Assembly: GCF_963422335.1 (NCBI RefSeq)
Contig: NZ_OY729424.1
Span: 4,340,001 to 4,404,000 of the forward strand
Reading direction: 5' to 3'
DNA: 64,000 bases
DNA from: an uncultured Roseateles sp.
GTDB taxonomy: Bacteria; Pseudomonadota; Gammaproteobacteria; Burkholderiales; Burkholderiaceae_C
Shown here in pieces: positions 17,094 to 26,023 of this stretch (positions are counted from its first letter, which is position 1; each line of letters begins with the position of its first letter). Made by a program: the position numbers and the translations under genes. The notes beneath the pieces are model-generated. The model did not search any database. It was not told the origin of the DNA and worked only from the letters and a program-made list of their open reading frames with translations.

Positions 17094-17477
17094 ATGAACG
17101 CAAAGCAAGCTGGTTTCACCCTGATCGAACTGGTGATGGTCATCGTCATCCTCGGCGTGCTGTCCGCCGTGGCCCTGCCCAAGTTCGTCGACATCAAGAG
17201 CGATGCCCAGCAGGCCTCGGTCGACGGTGTGGCCGGTGCGCTGAACTCGGCCTCTTCGGTCAACTACGCGGCCCGCAAGGTCAACGCGACCAAGGGCGTG
17301 GCCATCACCACCTGCGGCACTGCCGTCAACGCGCTGACCGGCGGCATTCCCGCCACGATGGAGATCACCGTGCCGGCGACCACAGTCGCGGCCGACGCCA
17401 CCGTCACCACCTGCGAAGTGCGCCTGATCGCCACGCCGGCCATCAAGCAGAGCTTCACCGCCATCGGCATCCTCTGA
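17094..17477 (+). CDS. mshA: MshA-like major type IV prepilin
   Basis: A 127-residue prepilin. The prepilin peptidase site is MNAKQAG/FTLIELVMV, with phenylalanine +1 and glutamate +5 of the mature pilin, followed by the hydrophobic assembly helix to about residue 28. Two cysteines (TTCGTAV and TTCEVRL) could form the C-terminal disulfide loop. Size, position right after mshG and the separate leader region suggest this is the major pilin. Ribosome binding site AGAAGG lies 7 bases before the ATG. A terminator-like hairpin occurs 46 bases after its stop. Confidence 0.9.
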   Translation: MNAKQAGFTLIELVMVIVILGVLSAVALPKFVDIKSDAQQASVDGVAGALNSASSVNYAARKVNATKGVAITTCGTAVNALTGGIPATMEITVPATTVAADATVTTCEVRLIATPAIKQSFTAIGIL

Positions 17478-17490
17478 CCCCGGTCCGCCG

Positions 17491-17976
17491 GTGCGCGTCT
17501 TGACGCGAGCCAAGCCCCTCTCAAGCCCGCCCCGCTCACGCGCGGCGGGCTTTACCTTGATCGAGCTGATCATCGTCATCACCATTCTCGGGGCGCTGGC
17601 CGTGCTGGCCCTGCCCCGGCTGGTCGACACCGATCTGTGGCAGCTGCGCGCCTTCGGTGACGATATGCAAAGCCAGATGCAGGCCCTGCTGCGCCGCGCG
17701 TTGACCCAGCGCCGGCCCATCGTGGCCACCATCACGCCCGCCGGGCTGAGCTTCACCTATGCCAATGGCGCAGCCATTGCCACCCTCGGCTGCCCGGCCA
17801 CCTCCAGCCCCTGCATCGCCGAGGCCGGCACGCGCAGCATCACCTTCAACCAGGCCAACTCGGGCAGCAGCCTGACGTCCACCGGCGCGGCGCTCACCAT
17901 CACCGTCAGCTCGGGCACCTATACCCAGGCCTATCGGCTGGAACATGAAACAGGCCTGTTTTATCCGCTTCCATGA
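17491..17976 (+). CDS. mshC: MshC-like minor prepilin
   Basis: A 161-residue prepilin with cleavage site RAAG/FTLIELIIVITILGAL. The only plausible start before the site is GTG at 17491, giving an unusually long 21-residue leader whose coding DNA contains a terminator-like hairpin. There is no clear ribosome binding site, so expression may be low or coupled to mshA 13 bases upstream. Two cysteines (LGCPATSSPC) lie in the globular domain. Position after mshA matches MshC of the MSHA system. Confidence 0.8.
   Translation: MRVLTRAKPLSSPPRSRAAGFTLIELIIVITILGALAVLALPRLVDTDLWQLRAFGDDMQSQMQALLRRALTQRRPIVATITPAGLSFTYANGAAIATLGCPATSSPCIAEAGTRSITFNQANSGSSLTSTGAALTITVSSGTYTQAYRLEHETGLFYPLP
17523..17552 (+). 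terminator. Terminator-like hairpin after mshA, inside the mshC leader
   Basis: AAGCCCGCC (17523-17531) and GGCGGGCTT (17544-17552) form a 9-bp GC-rich stem with a 12-base loop, followed by T and a short T-rich stretch (TTTACCTT). This is the usual look of an intrinsic terminator. It lies 46 bases after the mshA stop and within the codons just before the mshC cleavage site. It would favour a short mshA transcript over the minor pilin genes. Confidence 0.55.
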
Positions 17977-18026
17977 GGCTTGCCCCCCGGCAGGCCGGCC
18001 CTAGCATGCGGGCAGGAGCCCGTTGC

Positions 18027-18617
18027 ATGTCCCTGCCCTTGTCACGTCCGTCCCAGATGAAGCCGCTTCAGCGCGGCCTGTCGCTGATCGAGCTGGTGAT
18101 CTTCATCGTCGTCGTCAGCGCCGCGCTGGCCGGTGTGCTGCGCGTGTTCTTGCAGGCCGGCGCCAGCAGCGCCAACCCGCAGCTGCAGCGGCAGGCGCTG
18201 GCGATTGCCGAATCGCTGCTGCAGGAAGTGCAGCTGATGCCCTTCACCTTTTGCCAGGCCGCCGATGCAAATGTGGAGACCGCGACCAGCGCCACCGTCG
18301 GCCCTGGCGGCTGCGCCAGCCTAGTCGAGAATGTCGGCCCGGAGGCCGGCGAGACGCGCTTTGCCACGCCCCAGTTCGACAACGTCAACGACTACAACGG
18401 CTATGCGATGAATGGCATCGTCGACATCACCAACACCGCCGTGCCAGGTCTTGCCGGCTACAGCGCCAGCGTCACCGTTGCCGGCACCGCCTTGGGCAGC
18501 ATCACCGCGGCCAGCGGCGATGCACTGCTGATCACCGTCACCGTGAACGGGCCGTCCAGCACCCAGGTCGTGCTGACCGGCTACCGGGCCCGCTATGCAC
18601 CCAATGCAGCGCTCTGA
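18027..18617 (+). CDS. mshD: MshD-like minor prepilin
   Basis: A 196-residue prepilin with cleavage site MKPLQRG/LSLIELVIFIVVV (mature residue +5 is glutamate) and a globular part rich in Ala, Gly and Thr. I place the start at the ATG at 18027 because AGGAG lies 8 bases upstream at 18014-18018. Other ATGs at 17973 (overlapping mshC) and 18057 (directly at the short leader) remain possible. Cysteines occur in FTFCQAA and GGCASL. The region up to IELV and gene order match MshD. Confidence 0.8.
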   Translation: MSLPLSRPSQMKPLQRGLSLIELVIFIVVVSAALAGVLRVFLQAGASSANPQLQRQALAIAESLLQEVQLMPFTFCQAADANVETATSATVGPGGCASLVENVGPEAGETRFATPQFDNVNDYNGYAMNGIVDITNTAVPGLAGYSASVTVAGTALGSITAASGDALLITVTVNGPSSTQVVLTGYRARYAPNAAL

Positions 18618-19458
18618 CTCGCAGCGGGGCTTCACCCTGATCGAATCGGTGATGGTGATCGTCATCACCGGCATCCTGGGGGCAATAGTCAGCATCTTCA
18701 TCGTCGCACCGGTGCAGGCCTATCTGGCCACCGCTGCCCGCGCCAATCTGGTCGATCAGGCCGACACGGCGCTGCGCCGCGTCGCCCGCGACCTGGCGAT
18801 TGCCCTGCCCAACAGCACCCGCGTCACCGCCAACGGCCTCAGCCTGGAGCTGATACCGACCAGCGGCGCGGCACGCTATGCCACCGAGGGAGCAGGCAAG
18901 CTGGACTTCGGCGTGGACGCCAGCACCGACACCAGCTTCGACCTGGTCGGCCCGCCGCTGACGCTGGGCACCTCGCAGCAGCTGGTGTTCTACAACCTCG
19001 GCCCCGACGTACCCGACGCCAACGCCTATGCGGCCAACAGCAGCGTGGCCGAGCAGCAGAACTCCAACCGCCGCACCGCCACCAACGGCGCCGGCGCGGC
19101 CAGCACGATCACCCTCAGCTCGGCCGCCAACCTGCCGGTGGGCAGCTTCGCACCGCCCTACCGGGTCTACGCCGTCAACGCACCGGTCAGCTACCGCTGC
19201 GACCTGACACCGGGCGTGCAAACGCTGACCCGCTACCAGGGCTACGGCTTCCAGACCGTCCAGCCCGACCCGCCGGTGGGCGGCAGCAGCAGCATCCTGG
19301 CCAAGGGCGTGACGGCCTGCAGCTTCAGCTACACCAATGCCGCGGTGGCGGCGCGGGCAGCCCTGGTCACCTTGCAACTGACGCTGTCCGCCAACACCGG
19401 CAGCGGTGCCGAGACAGTTTCTCTCTACCATGCGATCCATGTCGACAACCTGCCGTAA
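18595..19458 (+). CDS. mshO: MshO-like minor prepilin
   Basis: A 287-residue prepilin, large for a pilin as MshO/PilW types are. The cleavage site is DSQRG/FTLIESVMVIVITGILG, keeping glutamate at +5. The globular region contains VRRVARDLAIALPNS-like spacing seen in PilW/MshO (here LRRVARDLAIALPNS) and cysteines in SYRCDLT and TACSFSY. It overlaps mshD by 23 bases and mshP follows with overlap. Probably part of the pilus tip complex. Confidence 0.82.
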   Translation: MHPMQRSDSQRGFTLIESVMVIVITGILGAIVSIFIVAPVQAYLATAARANLVDQADTALRRVARDLAIALPNSTRVTANGLSLELIPTSGAARYATEGAGKLDFGVDASTDTSFDLVGPPLTLGTSQQLVFYNLGPDVPDANAYAANSSVAEQQNSNRRTATNGAGAASTITLSSAANLPVGSFAPPYRVYAVNAPVSYRCDLTPGVQTLTRYQGYGFQTVQPDPPVGGSSSILAKGVTACSFSYTNAAVAARAALVTLQLTLSANTGSGAETVSLYHAIHVDNLP

Positions 19459-19891
19459 GCCACAGCACCGCATCGTGCGCGAGACCGGCTTCACGCTGGT
19501 CTCGGTGGTCTTCATCCTGGTCGTGCTGGCCGTGCTCGGGGCGGCCATGGCCAGGATGAGCATGCGCCAGCACCTGGGCTCGGCCGCTGAGCTGGGCACG
19601 GCGCGCGCCTACCAGGCGGCCTACGCGGGCCTGGAATGGGCCAGCGTGCAGGTCTTGCGCAGCGCCGCGGCGCCCGCCTGCTTTGCCGGCACGCAAATCA
19701 CGCTGGGCGATTTCGTCGTCAGCGTCAGCTGCACACGCACCCAGGGCAGCGATGGCGCCAGCACCCTGAACTTCTACCAGCTCATCGCCAATGCCTGCAA
19801 TGCGCCATCGGCCAGCGGCTGCCCGAACACCGCCACCAGCCCGCAGACCACCTATCTGGAGCGGCAGCTGAGCCGCACCGTGGCGCGATGA
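19430..19891 (+). CDS. mshP: MshP-like minor pilin lacking Glu5
   Basis: A 153-residue prepilin-like protein. The cleavage site is RETG/FTLVSVVFILVVLAVLG: residue +5 is serine, not glutamate. Tip-most minor pilins (GspK/PilX/MshP types) often lack Glu5, since no preceding subunit needs to be neutralised. Cysteines (AACFAG-like PACFAG, VSCTRT, NACNAP, SGCPN) suggest disulfides. The start is uncertain among ATGs at 19406, 19430 and 19439. The TGA overlaps the ATG of mshQ (ATGA). Confidence 0.8.
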   Translation: MRSMSTTCRKPQHRIVRETGFTLVSVVFILVVLAVLGAAMARMSMRQHLGSAAELGTARAYQAAYAGLEWASVQVLRSAAAPACFAGTQITLGDFVVSVSCTRTQGSDGASTLNFYQLIANACNAPSASGCPNTATSPQTTYLERQLSRTVAR

Positions 19892-22800
19892 GTGCCTGGC
19901 TGTGGCGCCTGCTGGTCGGCCTGCTGCTCCTGCTGTCGCAGCCGGCCCTTGCCGCCAGCTACACCTTCCCGGGCGCGCTGCCTCCGGGTTGCAGCGGCGC
20001 CAGCGGCACCTACACCTGCGGCGCCCTGACCCTGGCCTACAACGACACCGTGACCATCGCCTCGCCCAAACCGGCCAAGATCACGATCAACGGTGCCTTC
20101 AGCACCGACAACGCCACCATCAACAGCAGCGGCCAGGCCACCGACCTGACGCTGATCGTCACCGGTACCCTGACCCTGGGCTATCAGTCGGTGATACGCG
20201 CCAGCATCAGCGCCGGCGCGGTGCAGAACGCGGACGGCTATGCCACCCTCAGCGGCTCGCTGACGACCACCAGCGGCGCGATCTCGCTGGGCTATCTCAG
20301 CACCCTCGGCGGCGACATCACCAGCGGCTCCGGCGCCATCAGCCTGGCCCAGGGCGTGGTGGTCAGCGGCGACGTCAGCAGCAGCAGCGGCGCCGTCGAC
20401 CTGGGCTTCCAGACCCAGGTCAGCGGCGACATCACCACCAGCGGCAAGGTCACGCTCGCGCAGGCCAGCGTCGTCAGCGGCGCCGTGAGCGGGGCCGCGG
20501 GTGCGGTCAGCCTGGGCTACCAGACCAAGGTGGTGGGCAGCATCACCACCAGCACGGGCACCATCACACTGGCCCAGGCTGCCATTGCACAGTCCTGTGT
20601 CAGGTCCACCAGCTCGGCCACCATCACCCTGGGCTACCAGTCCTCGGTCAACAGCGTCTGCTGCGGCAGCACCTGCGGCAACAGCTGCGTGGTCAACAAC
20701 AGCAATGCGGCCATGCCGCCCGCCTGCAAGCCTCCCCCAGTGGCCGAGTACCGTTTCGACGAATGCAGCTATAACGGCACGGCCGGCGAGGCCAAGGACT
20801 CGGTGGGCAGCAACCACGCCACCGCCGTGTTGGGCGCGGCCAACGCGGGCACCGCACCGACTGTCGTCAACCGCTACGCCGACCTGGGCTACACCGATGG
20901 CCGGCGCTACTTCACGCCGGGCTCGGCGATCTCGCTGAGCAGCGACTGGACGATCAGTGCCTGGATCAAGTTTCCGCTGTCCACCGGGGGCAGTGCGTAC
21001 CACGTGCTCGGCGCCATGGCCGGTGGTGGCGACGTGCTCTATCTCGACGGCGGCAACAACTTTCGCTGGGGCGTCTACACGCCAGGCAACATCGTGCCGG
21101 GCACCTTTCAGCTGGGCACCCTGGCCAGCGGCTGGCATCACCTGGCCGTGGTGGGCCAGGGCAGTAGCACCAAGCTCTACATCGATGGCGCATTCAAGGA
21201 ATCGGTCAATGCCAAGGCCAGTGGCAGCCTGGCCTATCTCGGCGCCTCCTACGACGTCGACTCCTCCACCCACGAGGGCATGAACAGCGGCCTCGACGAG
21301 TACCTGATCTTTGCCTCCGCCCTGTCGGCAGCGGACATCAGCAGCATTCGCAGCAACCAGGCCGCCGGCAAGAACTACGACGGCAGTTCACGCACGGTTC
21401 CCGTCTGCCCGACCGGCCCCTCCAGCTTCAGCATCGCCGGCACCGGCAGCGCCTCGACCTGCAGCCCCCAGACCCTCACCCTCACCGCCCGTGACAGCAG
21501 CGGCAACACGCTGACCAACTACAGCGGCACGGTGACCATCAGCACCTCCACCGGCAAGGGCGACTGGTCGGCCGGCAGCAGCCCGGCGCCAACCGGAACA
21601 CTGACGCCGGGTGCCGCCAACAGCGGCCTGGCCAGCTACCAGTTCGCGGCCGGCGACGGCGGCGTGGTCAAGCTCAGGCTCAGCCACACGCTGGCCCAGG
21701 ACGTCACCGTGACCGTGGTCGATGCTGCGGCCAGTGGCTCCAGCACCACCTCGGCGGCGATCCAGTACCGCGACAACGCCTTTGTGTTCGCCGAAGACCT
21801 CAACGGCAAGGTCAGCGGCAGCGATATCGCCGTGGCCGGGCGCCCGCACGACCACACGCTCAGCTACATCCGCCGTGATCCCACCACCGGCAGCTGCGGC
21901 GTGGCCACCGACTACGCGGGCAGCAAGGCCTTGAAATTCTGGCGCAGCGACAGCGGCGGCAGCTGGGTCGCGCCGACTGTGGTCTCGCCGGCGCTGAGCA
22001 TTCCCGCCGCGCAGCCCGGCGCCAACAACCTGACCCTGAACTTCACCAGCGGTGTGGCCAGCTTCAACCTGGGCACCAGCGACATCGGCCGCTACAGCCT
22101 GAATGCGCGCGATGACACGCTCAGCAGCGCGGCCAGCGCCATCACCGGCAGCGGCAGCATCCTGACCGTGCGGCCCTTCACCGTGATCGTCTCGGCGATC
22201 AAGTACGGCGTGACCAACAACCCGAACGGCGCGGCGGCCAGCGACGCCCAGTTCGCCCCGGCCGGCGCCAATTTCAGCGCCACCGTCACCGCCTACACCT
22301 GGGATGCGGCCATGCTCGGCAACGGCGCCGACCCAGGCAACACCGGCACCCCGGCCGCCAATGCCAGCGAGGCGGCCATGAAGGCCGGCACCCGCGCGAG
22401 CAGCTTTGCCAGCGCCGTGACCCTGGGGCCGCTGGCCGCCAGCCAGACACCGGCCAGTGGCAGCCTGGGCACGCTGAACAACGGCAGCATCGCGGGCGCC
22501 AGCTTCAGCAGCGGTGCAGCGACGGTGAGCACGCTGCAGTACACCGAGGTCGGCAGCTTCGCGCTCAACACCGCGGGCGTGGTCAGCAATTTCCTGGGCA
22601 GCGGCCTGGCCCTGAACGCCGTGGTGGTGAATGCCGGGGGCGCGCAGAACACCCGCGTCGGCCGCTTCGTGCCGGCCAGCTTTGCGCTGAGCGCCGCCAG
22701 CGTCACCCACCGCAACAGCGCCAGCTGCTCCCCGGCCTCCACCTTCAGCTACCTCGACGAGGGCTTCAAGCTGCAGTTCACCCTCAGCGCCAAGAACGCG

Positions 22801-23634
22801 CTTGGCGCCACCACCGCCAACTACAGCGGCGCCTATGCCCTGCTGGATCTCACCGTGCCGGCCAACTTTGGCCTGGCCGGCATCCAGGGCGGCACCCTGT
22901 TCAAGACCGCCAACAACCGCCTGAGCCTGATCAGCAGCAGCGGCAGCTGGGCCGGCGGCGTGGCAGCCAATGTGCAGCTGATTGCCAGCGCCAACCGCGT
23001 CTCCGCCCCCGACGGCCCCTTCGACACCGCCAAGTTCGGCATTGCCGCGCTGGACAGCGACGGCGTCACCATGAGCGGCCTCGACCTCGACACCGATAGC
23101 CCCGCGAACGGCAACGACCGTGTCTTGCTCGCCACAGTCCCGCTGCGTTTTGGTCGATTGCAGCTGATGAATGCGATGGGCGCCCAGAATCGCGACCTGG
23201 CCCTGCCGCTGATCGCCCAGTATTGGAACGGCACCGGCTTCGCCGACAACACGCTCGACAGTTGCACCCGCATCAGCACCCCCAACGTGAACTTTGGCAA
23301 CTACCGCAAGACCCTGACCCCGGGCGACAGCGCCCTGCTCAGCAGCCCGGTGACGGTGAGCGCCGGCCGTGCCAGGCTGTTCCTGAGCAAGCCCGGCGGC
23401 GGCCGCAGCGGCAGTTTCGATGTGGCGCTGAGCCTGTCCGGCAGCGCCACGGCCAGCACCTGCATGGCCGCCTTCGCCCCGGCGGCCGGCGATGCAGCGA
23501 CCGCAGGCGCCGGCATGGACTATCTGCGCGGCGCCTGGTGTGGCAGCGTCTACGTGAAAGACCCCTCCGCACGGGCCACGTTTGGCCTGTATCGTGGCGC
23601 CGACAACCTGCTGTATCAGCGAGAAAACTATTGA
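19888..23634 (+). CDS. mshQ: MshQ-like giant pilus-locus protein with LamG and DUF6701 regions
   Basis: A 1248-residue exported protein with a signal peptide (about 1-22, LLSQPALAAS). Residues 122-254 contain seven alternating repeats of 19 residues, likely beta-solenoid rungs. A LamG/concanavalin-like domain spans about 285-500 (AEYRFDEC, WTISAWIKFPL, WHHLAVVGQGSSTKLYIDG). The remaining 700 residues, rich in Ser, Thr, Ala and Gly, match the DUF6701-type C-terminal region of MshQ proteins and end with YLRGAWCGSVYVKDPSARATFGLY. It is probably a surface or pilus-tip adhesin, as inferred from domains and position. The ATG overlaps the mshP stop. Confidence 0.88.
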   Translation: MSAWLWRLLVGLLLLLSQPALAASYTFPGALPPGCSGASGTYTCGALTLAYNDTVTIASPKPAKITINGAFSTDNATINSSGQATDLTLIVTGTLTLGYQSVIRASISAGAVQNADGYATLSGSLTTTSGAISLGYLSTLGGDITSGSGAISLAQGVVVSGDVSSSSGAVDLGFQTQVSGDITTSGKVTLAQASVVSGAVSGAAGAVSLGYQTKVVGSITTSTGTITLAQAAIAQSCVRSTSSATITLGYQSSVNSVCCGSTCGNSCVVNNSNAAMPPACKPPPVAEYRFDECSYNGTAGEAKDSVGSNHATAVLGAANAGTAPTVVNRYADLGYTDGRRYFTPGSAISLSSDWTISAWIKFPLSTGGSAYHVLGAMAGGGDVLYLDGGNNFRWGVYTPGNIVPGTFQLGTLASGWHHLAVVGQGSSTKLYIDGAFKESVNAKASGSLAYLGASYDVDSSTHEGMNSGLDEYLIFASALSAADISSIRSNQAAGKNYDGSSRTVPVCPTGPSSFSIAGTGSASTCSPQTLTLTARDSSGNTLTNYSGTVTISTSTGKGDWSAGSSPAPTGTLTPGAANSGLASYQFAAGDGGVVKLRLSHTLAQDVTVTVVDAAASGSSTTSAAIQYRDNAFVFAEDLNGKVSGSDIAVAGRPHDHTLSYIRRDPTTGSCGVATDYAGSKALKFWRSDSGGSWVAPTVVSPALSIPAAQPGANNLTLNFTSGVASFNLGTSDIGRYSLNARDDTLSSAASAITGSGSILTVRPFTVIVSAIKYGVTNNPNGAAASDAQFAPAGANFSATVTAYTWDAAMLGNGADPGNTGTPAANASEAAMKAGTRASSFASAVTLGPLAASQTPASGSLGTLNNGSIAGASFSSGAATVSTLQYTEVGSFALNTAGVVSNFLGSGLALNAVVVNAGGAQNTRVGRFVPASFALSAASVTHRNSASCSPASTFSYLDEGFKLQFTLSAKNALGATTANYSGAYALLDLTVPANFGLAGIQGGTLFKTANNRLSLISSSGSWAGGVAANVQLIASANRVSAPDGPFDTAKFGIAALDSDGVTMSGLDLDTDSPANGNDRVLLATVPLRFGRLQLMNAMGAQNRDLALPLIAQYWNGTGFADNTLDSCTRISTPNVNFGNYRKTLTPGDSALLSSPVTVSAGRARLFLSKPGGGRSGSFDVALSLSGSATASTCMAAFAPAAGDAATAGAGMDYLRGAWCGSVYVKDPSARATFGLYRGADNLLYQRENY
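20251..20650 (+). repeat. Seven 19-residue repeats coded in the mshQ-like gene
   Basis: Units begin roughly SGSLTTTSGAISLGY, GGDITSGSGAISLAQ, SGDVSSSSGAVDLGF, SGDITTSGKVTLAQ, SGAVSGAAGAVSLGY, VGSITTSTGTITLAQ and a degenerate last one ending TLGYQSSV. LGY/LGF and LAQ units alternate. The short regular period and the G-x-I/V-T pattern suggest a right-handed beta-solenoid. The coding DNA varies between units, so this is an old protein repeat and not a recent DNA duplication. Confidence 0.75.
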
Positions 23635-23635
23635 G

Positions 23636-24667
23636 ATGAAGTTGCCCTGGCAATCGGCCAAGCAGAAGAACCAGCTGGCGCTGTACTTGGCGCCGGACCG
23701 CCTGGCCTATGTGCTGGCAGACACCAGCAGCGGGGCGCCTGTGCGCGTGCTGCGCTGGGGCGTCGAGGAGCGCGGTGATGCCAGCCTGCCCGAGTTCGCC
23801 CGCCGGGTGCGCTCGCTGGGTCTGGGCGGGGGGCAAGTCGTGGCCCTGCTGGGAGCCGAGCACTATCAGATCCTGAAGATCGAGACGCCGAATGTGCCGC
23901 AGGACGAGCTCAAGGCCGCAGCGCGCTGGCAGATCAAGGAGATGGTCGAGGCCCATCTGGATGACCTGACCCTGGACGTGATGCATGTCGGCGGCGATGC
24001 CCCGCGAGCGCAAAAGCATCTGTTCGTCGTCGCCGCGGCCAACGCCGCCCTGCGCGAGCTGACCGAGTGGTCCGCCGGTGCCGGACTCTCGCTGACGGCC
24101 GTCGACATCTGGGAGACGGCGCAGCGCAATCTGCAGACCGCCGCCGCCCAGCAGGCCGGCCTGGCCGAGCGGGCCACGGCCGCCTTGATGGTCCAGTCAG
24201 GCAGCTGCCTGCTCACCATCAGCGCCCAGGGCGAACTGTTCTACACCCGGCGCCTGGACTGGGACGAGCGCCTGCGCCAGCGCGCGCTGGGTGGCTTTGC
24301 GCCCAAGCCGGCAGCGCCGCCGCCGCTGGGCTTCGAGTACATGCCGGGCGACGACCTCGGCTTTGCCGACGACGGCGCAGCCGCCGACGCTGAGGGCTCG
24401 CCGATGGTGATCGAGCTGCAGCGCTCGATCGACGTATGGGAGCGCTCCTGGCCCGATCTGCCCCTGGCCCTGCTGCAGATGAAGACGCCCGAGCACGACA
24501 AGGAGCTGGCCACCCTGCTGCAACGCGAGCTGGGCCTGCGCACCCAGGCCATGGAACTGGCGCCGCTGTTCAGCGGCTTCGAGGCCACGCCCGACAATCT
24601 GCCCGCCTACGCCGCCTGCCTGCCCCTGCTGGGCGCCCTGCTGCGCAGCGAACAGCGCAAGCCCTGA
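23636..24667 (+). CDS. mshI: MshI-like PilM-type assembly protein
   Basis: A 343-residue cytoplasmic protein with the actin-like PilM pattern: LALYLAPDRLAYVLAD at the start, IETPNVPQDELKAAARWQIKEMV near 80 and AALMVQSGSCLLTISAQGELFYTRRLDW near 182. PilM-type proteins bind the N-terminus of PilN and link the inner-membrane complex to the motor. It starts 1 base after the mshQ stop; the ATG at 23636 is preferred over upstream starts inside mshQ. An acidic insert (DDLGFADDGAAADAEG) near 240 is unusual but harmless. Confidence 0.85.
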   Translation: MKLPWQSAKQKNQLALYLAPDRLAYVLADTSSGAPVRVLRWGVEERGDASLPEFARRVRSLGLGGGQVVALLGAEHYQILKIETPNVPQDELKAAARWQIKEMVEAHLDDLTLDVMHVGGDAPRAQKHLFVVAAANAALRELTEWSAGAGLSLTAVDIWETAQRNLQTAAAQQAGLAERATAALMVQSGSCLLTISAQGELFYTRRLDWDERLRQRALGGFAPKPAAPPPLGFEYMPGDDLGFADDGAAADAEGSPMVIELQRSIDVWERSWPDLPLALLQMKTPEHDKELATLLQRELGLRTQAMELAPLFSGFEATPDNLPAYAACLPLLGALLRSEQRKP

Positions 24668-24674
24668 GCACGCC

Positions 24675-25361
24675 ATGGCCCAGCAAATCAACCTCCTCAC
24701 ACCCATACTGCTGGCGCCCAAGCGCTACTTCTCGGCCGTCGCCATGGCCCAGGCCCTGGGCCTGCTGCTGGCCGGCGCCCTGCTGATCGGCGCCTGGCTG
24801 CTGCTCCAGGCGCGCCAGACCCGCCAGTCCTACCTGCAGATCCAGGCCGAGGCCCAGACCGAGCGTCAGGTCTTGATGGACGCGCTGATGCGCCTGCCCG
24901 GCAACACCGACCCGGCCGCGCTGAACCAGCAGCTCGGCAGCCTGCAGCAGGGCCTGCTGCAGCGCCGGCAGATGCTGGACGAGCTGAGCCGTGGCCGCGC
25001 GCTGCCGGGCCAGAGCCAGTCCGATCTGCTGCGCCTGCTGGCCCGCACCGTGCCGCCGCCGGTCTGGTTGACCGAGCTGCGCTGGAGCAGCGGCCGGCTG
25101 GAACTGCAGGGCCTGACCCTGGAGCCTGCGGCACTGCAGCCCTGGCTGCAGCAGCTGGCCGGCCATCCGCTGTTGAAAGGCCAGCAGCTGACGGCGGTCA
25201 AGGTGGAACGGCTGGAGTCGGGCGCCGAGGGCGGCACGACCCTGGCCGCCGGCAGCGAGGCCGGTCCGGCGGCGCGTGGCGCAGCCCGGCCCCGCTGGCG
25301 CTTCACCCTGATCAGCGCAAGCTCCCCCGCACCTGCAGCGCCCAAGGCATCGGCACCATGA
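24675..25361 (+). CDS. PilN-like assembly protein
   Basis: A 228-residue bitopic protein. The N-terminal QQINLLTPILLAPKRYF is the PilN motif bound by PilM-type proteins, followed by a membrane segment at about 20-44 and a coiled coil (about 45-100, rich in Gln and Leu). The periplasmic part has the PilN pattern (PPPVWLTELRWSSGRLELQG). It starts 7 bases after mshI and overlaps mshJ by 4 bases (ATGA). The last 50 residues are Ala/Pro-rich. Together with the PilM- and PilO-like products it forms the alignment complex. Confidence 0.85.
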   Translation: MAQQINLLTPILLAPKRYFSAVAMAQALGLLLAGALLIGAWLLLQARQTRQSYLQIQAEAQTERQVLMDALMRLPGNTDPAALNQQLGSLQQGLLQRRQMLDELSRGRALPGQSQSDLLRLLARTVPPPVWLTELRWSSGRLELQGLTLEPAALQPWLQQLAGHPLLKGQQLTAVKVERLESGAEGGTTLAAGSEAGPAARGAARPRWRFTLISASSPAPAAPKASAP

Positions 25362-26023
25362 AGCCAGACCTCGCCCCACTGCCAGCGCGCTGGAAAGCCC
25401 GCTGGCAACTCCAGGCCAAACGCATCGATGCGCTGTCGCTGCGCGAACGCGTGTTCCTGTTCCTGTCGATTGCCCTGGTGCTGGCCGCGGTGCTGGACCA
25501 GTTCCTGATCGCGCCGCTGATGGCCGAGCAGACACTGGCACGCCAGAACCAGCAGCGCCAGGCCACCGAGCTGAAAACCCTACGCCAGCAATTCGGCGAA
25601 GCGACCCAGCTCAACGCCGCCGGCAGCCCCCAGGGCCAGCTGCGCGCGGCGATCCGCGCCGCCCAGGGCGAGACGCTGGAGCTGGATCAGCAGCTGCAGC
25701 AGCGCTCCGGCCTGCTCGACAACCAGTCCCAGCTGCCCGAGGTGATGGGGCGGCTGCTGCGCCAGCACGAGCGCCTGAGCCTGGTGAATCTGCACACGCT
25801 GGACGACGCCGCCCTGCCCCAGCCCACCGGCGCGGCACCGTCCAGCCTGAAGTGGCGCGGCGTGGAGCTGCAGGTCAGCGGCGACTATCTGGACCTGATG
25901 CGCTATCTGGCCGAGCTGGAGACCGCTCTGCCGGCGCTGCGCTGGGGCCAGCTGCGCCTGGGCAGCGAGGCGGGCCGCACGCAGCTGCAGCTGCAGGTAT
26001 TTCTGGTCGGGGGGCGGACATGA
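25358..26023 (+). CDS. mshJ: MshJ-like PilO-type assembly protein
   Basis: A 221-residue bitopic protein: cytoplasmic N-terminus, membrane segment about 32-52 (VFLFLSIALVLAAVLDQFLI), a long coiled coil (about 55-135) and a small periplasmic ferredoxin-like domain with VELQVSGDYLDLMRYLAELE near 170, typical of PilO/MshJ. ATGA overlaps join it to the PilN-like gene before and mshK after. It pairs with the PilN-like protein in the inner-membrane alignment complex. Confidence 0.85.
   Translation: MKPDLAPLPARWKARWQLQAKRIDALSLRERVFLFLSIALVLAAVLDQFLIAPLMAEQTLARQNQQRQATELKTLRQQFGEATQLNAAGSPQGQLRAAIRAAQGETLELDQQLQQRSGLLDNQSQLPEVMGRLLRQHERLSLVNLHTLDDAALPQPTGAAPSSLKWRGVELQVSGDYLDLMRYLAELETALPALRWGQLRLGSEAGRTQLQLQVFLVGGRT

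Noticed and set aside
20251..20650. Repeats in mshQ considered as a CRISPR or DNA satellite
   Set aside because: The repeat is at protein level (19 residues), the DNA copies differ widely and there are no spacers of even length; it is in frame throughout.
21388..23661. A 757-codon open frame antisense to the mshQ-like gene
   Set aside because: Its composition is that of the reverse complement of a Ser/Thr/Gly-rich gene, with Ala/Gly/Arg/His runs and no recognisable domain; high GC removes stop codons by chance.
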